This document shows positions 61,856 to 64,000 of a DNA stretch of 64,000 nucleotides, piece by piece. Below the pieces are notes generated by a model. That model saw only the letters and a list, made by a program, of their open reading frames with translations, made no database searches and was not told the origin of the DNA. Source of the stretch: Clostridia bacterium (lineage in GTDB: Bacteria; Bacillota; Clostridia; Christensenellales; UBA3700). Numbering within the stretch: the stretch's first letter is position 1; each line of letters starts with the position of its first letter. The position numbers and the translations under genes were made by a program. Location: contig JAIDRT010000055.1 in the NCBI GenBank assembly GCA_029061605.1, positions 36,377 to 100,376 of the forward strand, in the 5' to 3' direction.

Positions 61856-63793
61856 ATGAATATTACTTTAAAGGACGGAAGCGTCAAACAGTTTGAGAAC
61901 GGTTTGAGCGTTTATGAGATCGCAAAACAGATTTCCGAAGGGCTTGCGAGAGTTGCCGTGGGCGGGAAAATCAACGGAAACGTCGTTGAGATGAGAAGCG
62001 TCGTCAACGAAGATTGCAACCTTGAGATCCTCACGTTTGCAGACGACGAGGGAAAACTTATTTACAGACACACGGCGGCGCATATTCTTGCGCAGGCAAT
62101 CAAAAATGTTTTTCCAACTGTCAAGTTGGCAATCGGTCCGGCTATTGCCAATGGATTTTATTATGACTTTGACTTCAAGACTCCTATCTCGACAGAAGAG
62201 TTCGTCAAGATAGAGCAGGAAATGAAGAGTATAATCAAAGCCAATTATCCCATCACGAGATTTACTTTGCCAAAAGACGAAGCAGTCAAACTTATGGCAA
62301 GTTACGGAGAAGATTATAAGGTAGAACTTATCAATGACTTGCCTGAGGGCGTGGAAATCTCTTTCTATAAGCAAGGGGACTTTGTAGACCTGTGCGCAGG
62401 TCCGCACTTGCCGTTTACCGGTATGGTAAAGGCATTTAAGTTGACGAGCCTTACCGGCGCTTATTGGAGAGGCAACGAAAAGAACAAGATGCTCTCAAGA
62501 ATATACGGTACGGCTTTTGACAAAAAGGCAGACTTGCAGGCGTACCTTGATGCAATTGAAGAGGCTAAGAAGAGAGACCACAACAAACTCGGCAGAGAGA
62601 TGGGCATTTTTATGACAGACGAAAATATCGGTCAAGGCTTGCCGCTTCTTATGCCAAAGGGCGCAAAACTCTTCCAAATAATGCAGAGATTTGTTGAGGA
62701 CGAAGAAGAACGCAGAGGCTACGTTCTCACCAAGACGCCGTATATGGCAAAGTCCAATCTTTATAAGATTTCCGGACACTGGGATCACTATAAGGACGGT
62801 ATGTTCGTTATGGGCGACGAAGAAAAGGACGACGAAGTATTCGCTCTGCGCCCAATGACCTGTCCTTTCCAATATACGATATACAACAACGGTTTGAAGT
62901 CTTATAGAGACTTGCCGATAAGATATGGCGAGACCTCCACGCTTTTCCGCAACGAGGCGTCGGGCGAAATGCACGGCTTGATAAGAGTAAGACAGTTCAC
63001 GCTGTCCGAAGGTCATATCGTCTGCACTCCGCAGCAGTTGGAAGACGAATTCAGAGGCGTCGTAGACCTTGTCAAATATATGATGAGATGTATGGGACTT
63101 GAAAACGACGTTACTTATAGATTCAGCAAGTGGGATCCCGAAAATACCGAGAAGTATATCAATGAGCCTGAAGTGTGGGCTGTCGCCGAAGATACTATGC
63201 GTAGAATACTTGATAATATCGGTATCAATTACGTTGAGGCAAAGGGCGAGGCGGCTTTCTATGGACCTAAACTTGACATTCAAATCAAGAACGTATACGG
63301 CAAAGAGGATACCATCATCACCATTCAGGTTGATATGTTCCTTGCCGAAAATTTCGATATGTCATACGTTGACGAAAATGGCGAGAAGAAGAGGCCGTAT
63401 ATCATTCACCGCTCGTCTATAGGCTGCTATGAGAGAACAATGGCGCTTATGATTGAGAAGTTTGCAGGCGCTTTCCCTGTGTGGGTGAGTCCGGTGCAAG
63501 TCAAAGTTATCAGTCTGACAGACAGAACAGTTGAGGAATGTAAAAAGATTTGCGAGAAATTGAAGACTTTGGGTATAAGGTCTGAGGTGGATTCACGCAG
63601 CGAGACCGTGGGATATAAGATCAGAGCCGCTCAACTTGAAAAAGTGCCTTATATGCTCATTATAGGAGATAAAGAAGTGGAAAACAATGTCGTTGCGGTA
63701 AGACGCAGAGGCGGAGTAGTTATGGGCGAAATGAGCCTTATGGAGTTCGCAGAAAAGGTGCTTGACGACGTGGCTACCAAGAGATTGGATTAA
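61856..63793 (+). CDS. thrS: Threonyl-tRNA synthetase
   Basis: 645 residues from the ATG at 61856; an in-frame GTG at 61850 overlaps the GAGGTG site. N-terminal TGS domain (1-60), an editing domain with HTAAH and CAGPH, the class II core with MTCPFQY, motif 2 FRNEASGEMHGLIRVRQF and the zinc ligands, motif 3 near RSSIGCYERTMALMIE, and the anticodon-binding domain. It is controlled by the T-box leader. A terminator hairpin follows. Confidence 0.97.
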   Translation: MNITLKDGSVKQFENGLSVYEIAKQISEGLARVAVGGKINGNVVEMRSVVNEDCNLEILTFADDEGKLIYRHTAAHILAQAIKNVFPTVKLAIGPAIANGFYYDFDFKTPISTEEFVKIEQEMKSIIKANYPITRFTLPKDEAVKLMASYGEDYKVELINDLPEGVEISFYKQGDFVDLCAGPHLPFTGMVKAFKLTSLTGAYWRGNEKNKMLSRIYGTAFDKKADLQAYLDAIEEAKKRDHNKLGREMGIFMTDENIGQGLPLLMPKGAKLFQIMQRFVEDEEERRGYVLTKTPYMAKSNLYKISGHWDHYKDGMFVMGDEEKDDEVFALRPMTCPFQYTIYNNGLKSYRDLPIRYGETSTLFRNEASGEMHGLIRVRQFTLSEGHIVCTPQQLEDEFRGVVDLVKYMMRCMGLENDVTYRFSKWDPENTEKYINEPEVWAVAEDTMRRILDNIGINYVEAKGEAAFYGPKLDIQIKNVYGKEDTIITIQVDMFLAENFDMSYVDENGEKKRPYIIHRSSIGCYERTMALMIEKFAGAFPVWVSPVQVKVISLTDRTVEECKKICEKLKTLGIRSEVDSRSETVGYKIRAAQLEKVPYMLIIGDKEVENNVVAVRRRGGVVMGEMSLMEFAEKVLDDVATKRLD

Positions 63794-63828
63794 AAGAACA
63801 TCCATTTAAGATTTTAAAAATAATTGAC

Positions 63829-63857
63829 AAAGGACTTTCTAGCGAAGGTCCTTTTAT
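63829..63857 (+). terminator. Intrinsic terminator after thrS
   Basis: AAAGGAC tttctagcgaag GTCCTTTT with a short T run. Confidence 0.7.
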
Positions 63858-64000
63858 ATTGGTCAAAATCTGTCGACTATGCTCTATATGACGCCGTAAT
63901 TGTAGTAAATTTAACTAATTTTTGCGTTTATTTGAAAAGAAATATAACTATAGATTACATTATATGCTGAATCATAAACACATCTCACGCTGCCGACGAA

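Overview
The window looks like a chromosomal segment of an uncultured, probably spore-forming member of the Clostridia (Bacillota). Base composition is moderately AT-rich and most genes have strong GGAGG-type ribosome binding sites. Gene order matches Firmicutes in several places: hisS-aspS-tcdA, lepA-hemW, yqfC-yqfD-phoH-pgpH-ybeY-era-yqzL-recO, and ytxC-thrS behind a T-box. The sporulation-type genes yqfC, yqfD and ytxC support a spore-forming lineage. No IS element, phage, CRISPR array, tRNA or rRNA was found.

Layout. 1-5.3 kb: the end of hslU, then hisS, aspS and tcdA. 5.6-13.1 kb: a zinc-ribbon protein of unknown role, glyA, an iron-sulfur assembly operon (Rrf2 regulator, iscS, iscU) with a clear promoter and operator, and a reverse-strand LUD/GDPD pair. 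13.3-16.5 kb: lepA and hemW. 16.5-21.4 kb: accessory genes, including an XRE regulator divergent from a membrane protein, a tiny zinc ribbon, a leaderless membrane-protein gene overlapping a DtxR-type regulator, and a PTS IIC-like protein. 21.8-25.3 kb: pepF and dnaB. 25.5-31.5 kb: the yqfC-to-recO cluster, with a short PgpH and a short RecO. 31.7-42.6 kb: ppdK, a lipoprotein, carbonic anhydrase, an MMPL exporter, a sugar isomerase-like protein, pgi and a HAD phosphatase. 42.7-48.1 kb: an ABC-like ATPase with altered motifs, an S41 protease, and a TM1266-like regulator plus ABC importer operon behind a leader that looks like an attenuator. 48.3-52.5 kb: a DUF4143 ATPase, small unknown genes, and a divergent cysteine desulfurase-like/DUF3343 pair. 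52.8-63.8 kb: a CNNM/CorC protein, ileS, an RNA methyltransferase, an RluA synthase, an M29 aminopeptidase, ytxC and T-box-thrS.

The most unusual content lies between genes. (1) A 160-bp imperfect palindrome occurs three times, each copy beginning at or inside the stop codon of lepA, the dtxR-like gene or pgi, with compensatory changes in the terminal stem. Related shorter forms follow the PTS gene and tcdA. (2) A REP-like family (core GTCATTTCGACCGTAGCGGA) is scattered in at least 15 places, often as facing pairs. (3) Three genes have a good -10 box ending exactly 7 nt before the ATG and no ribosome binding site, which implies leaderless mRNAs. (4) The leader upstream of the TM1266-like/ABC operon can form mutually exclusive terminator and antiterminator stems.
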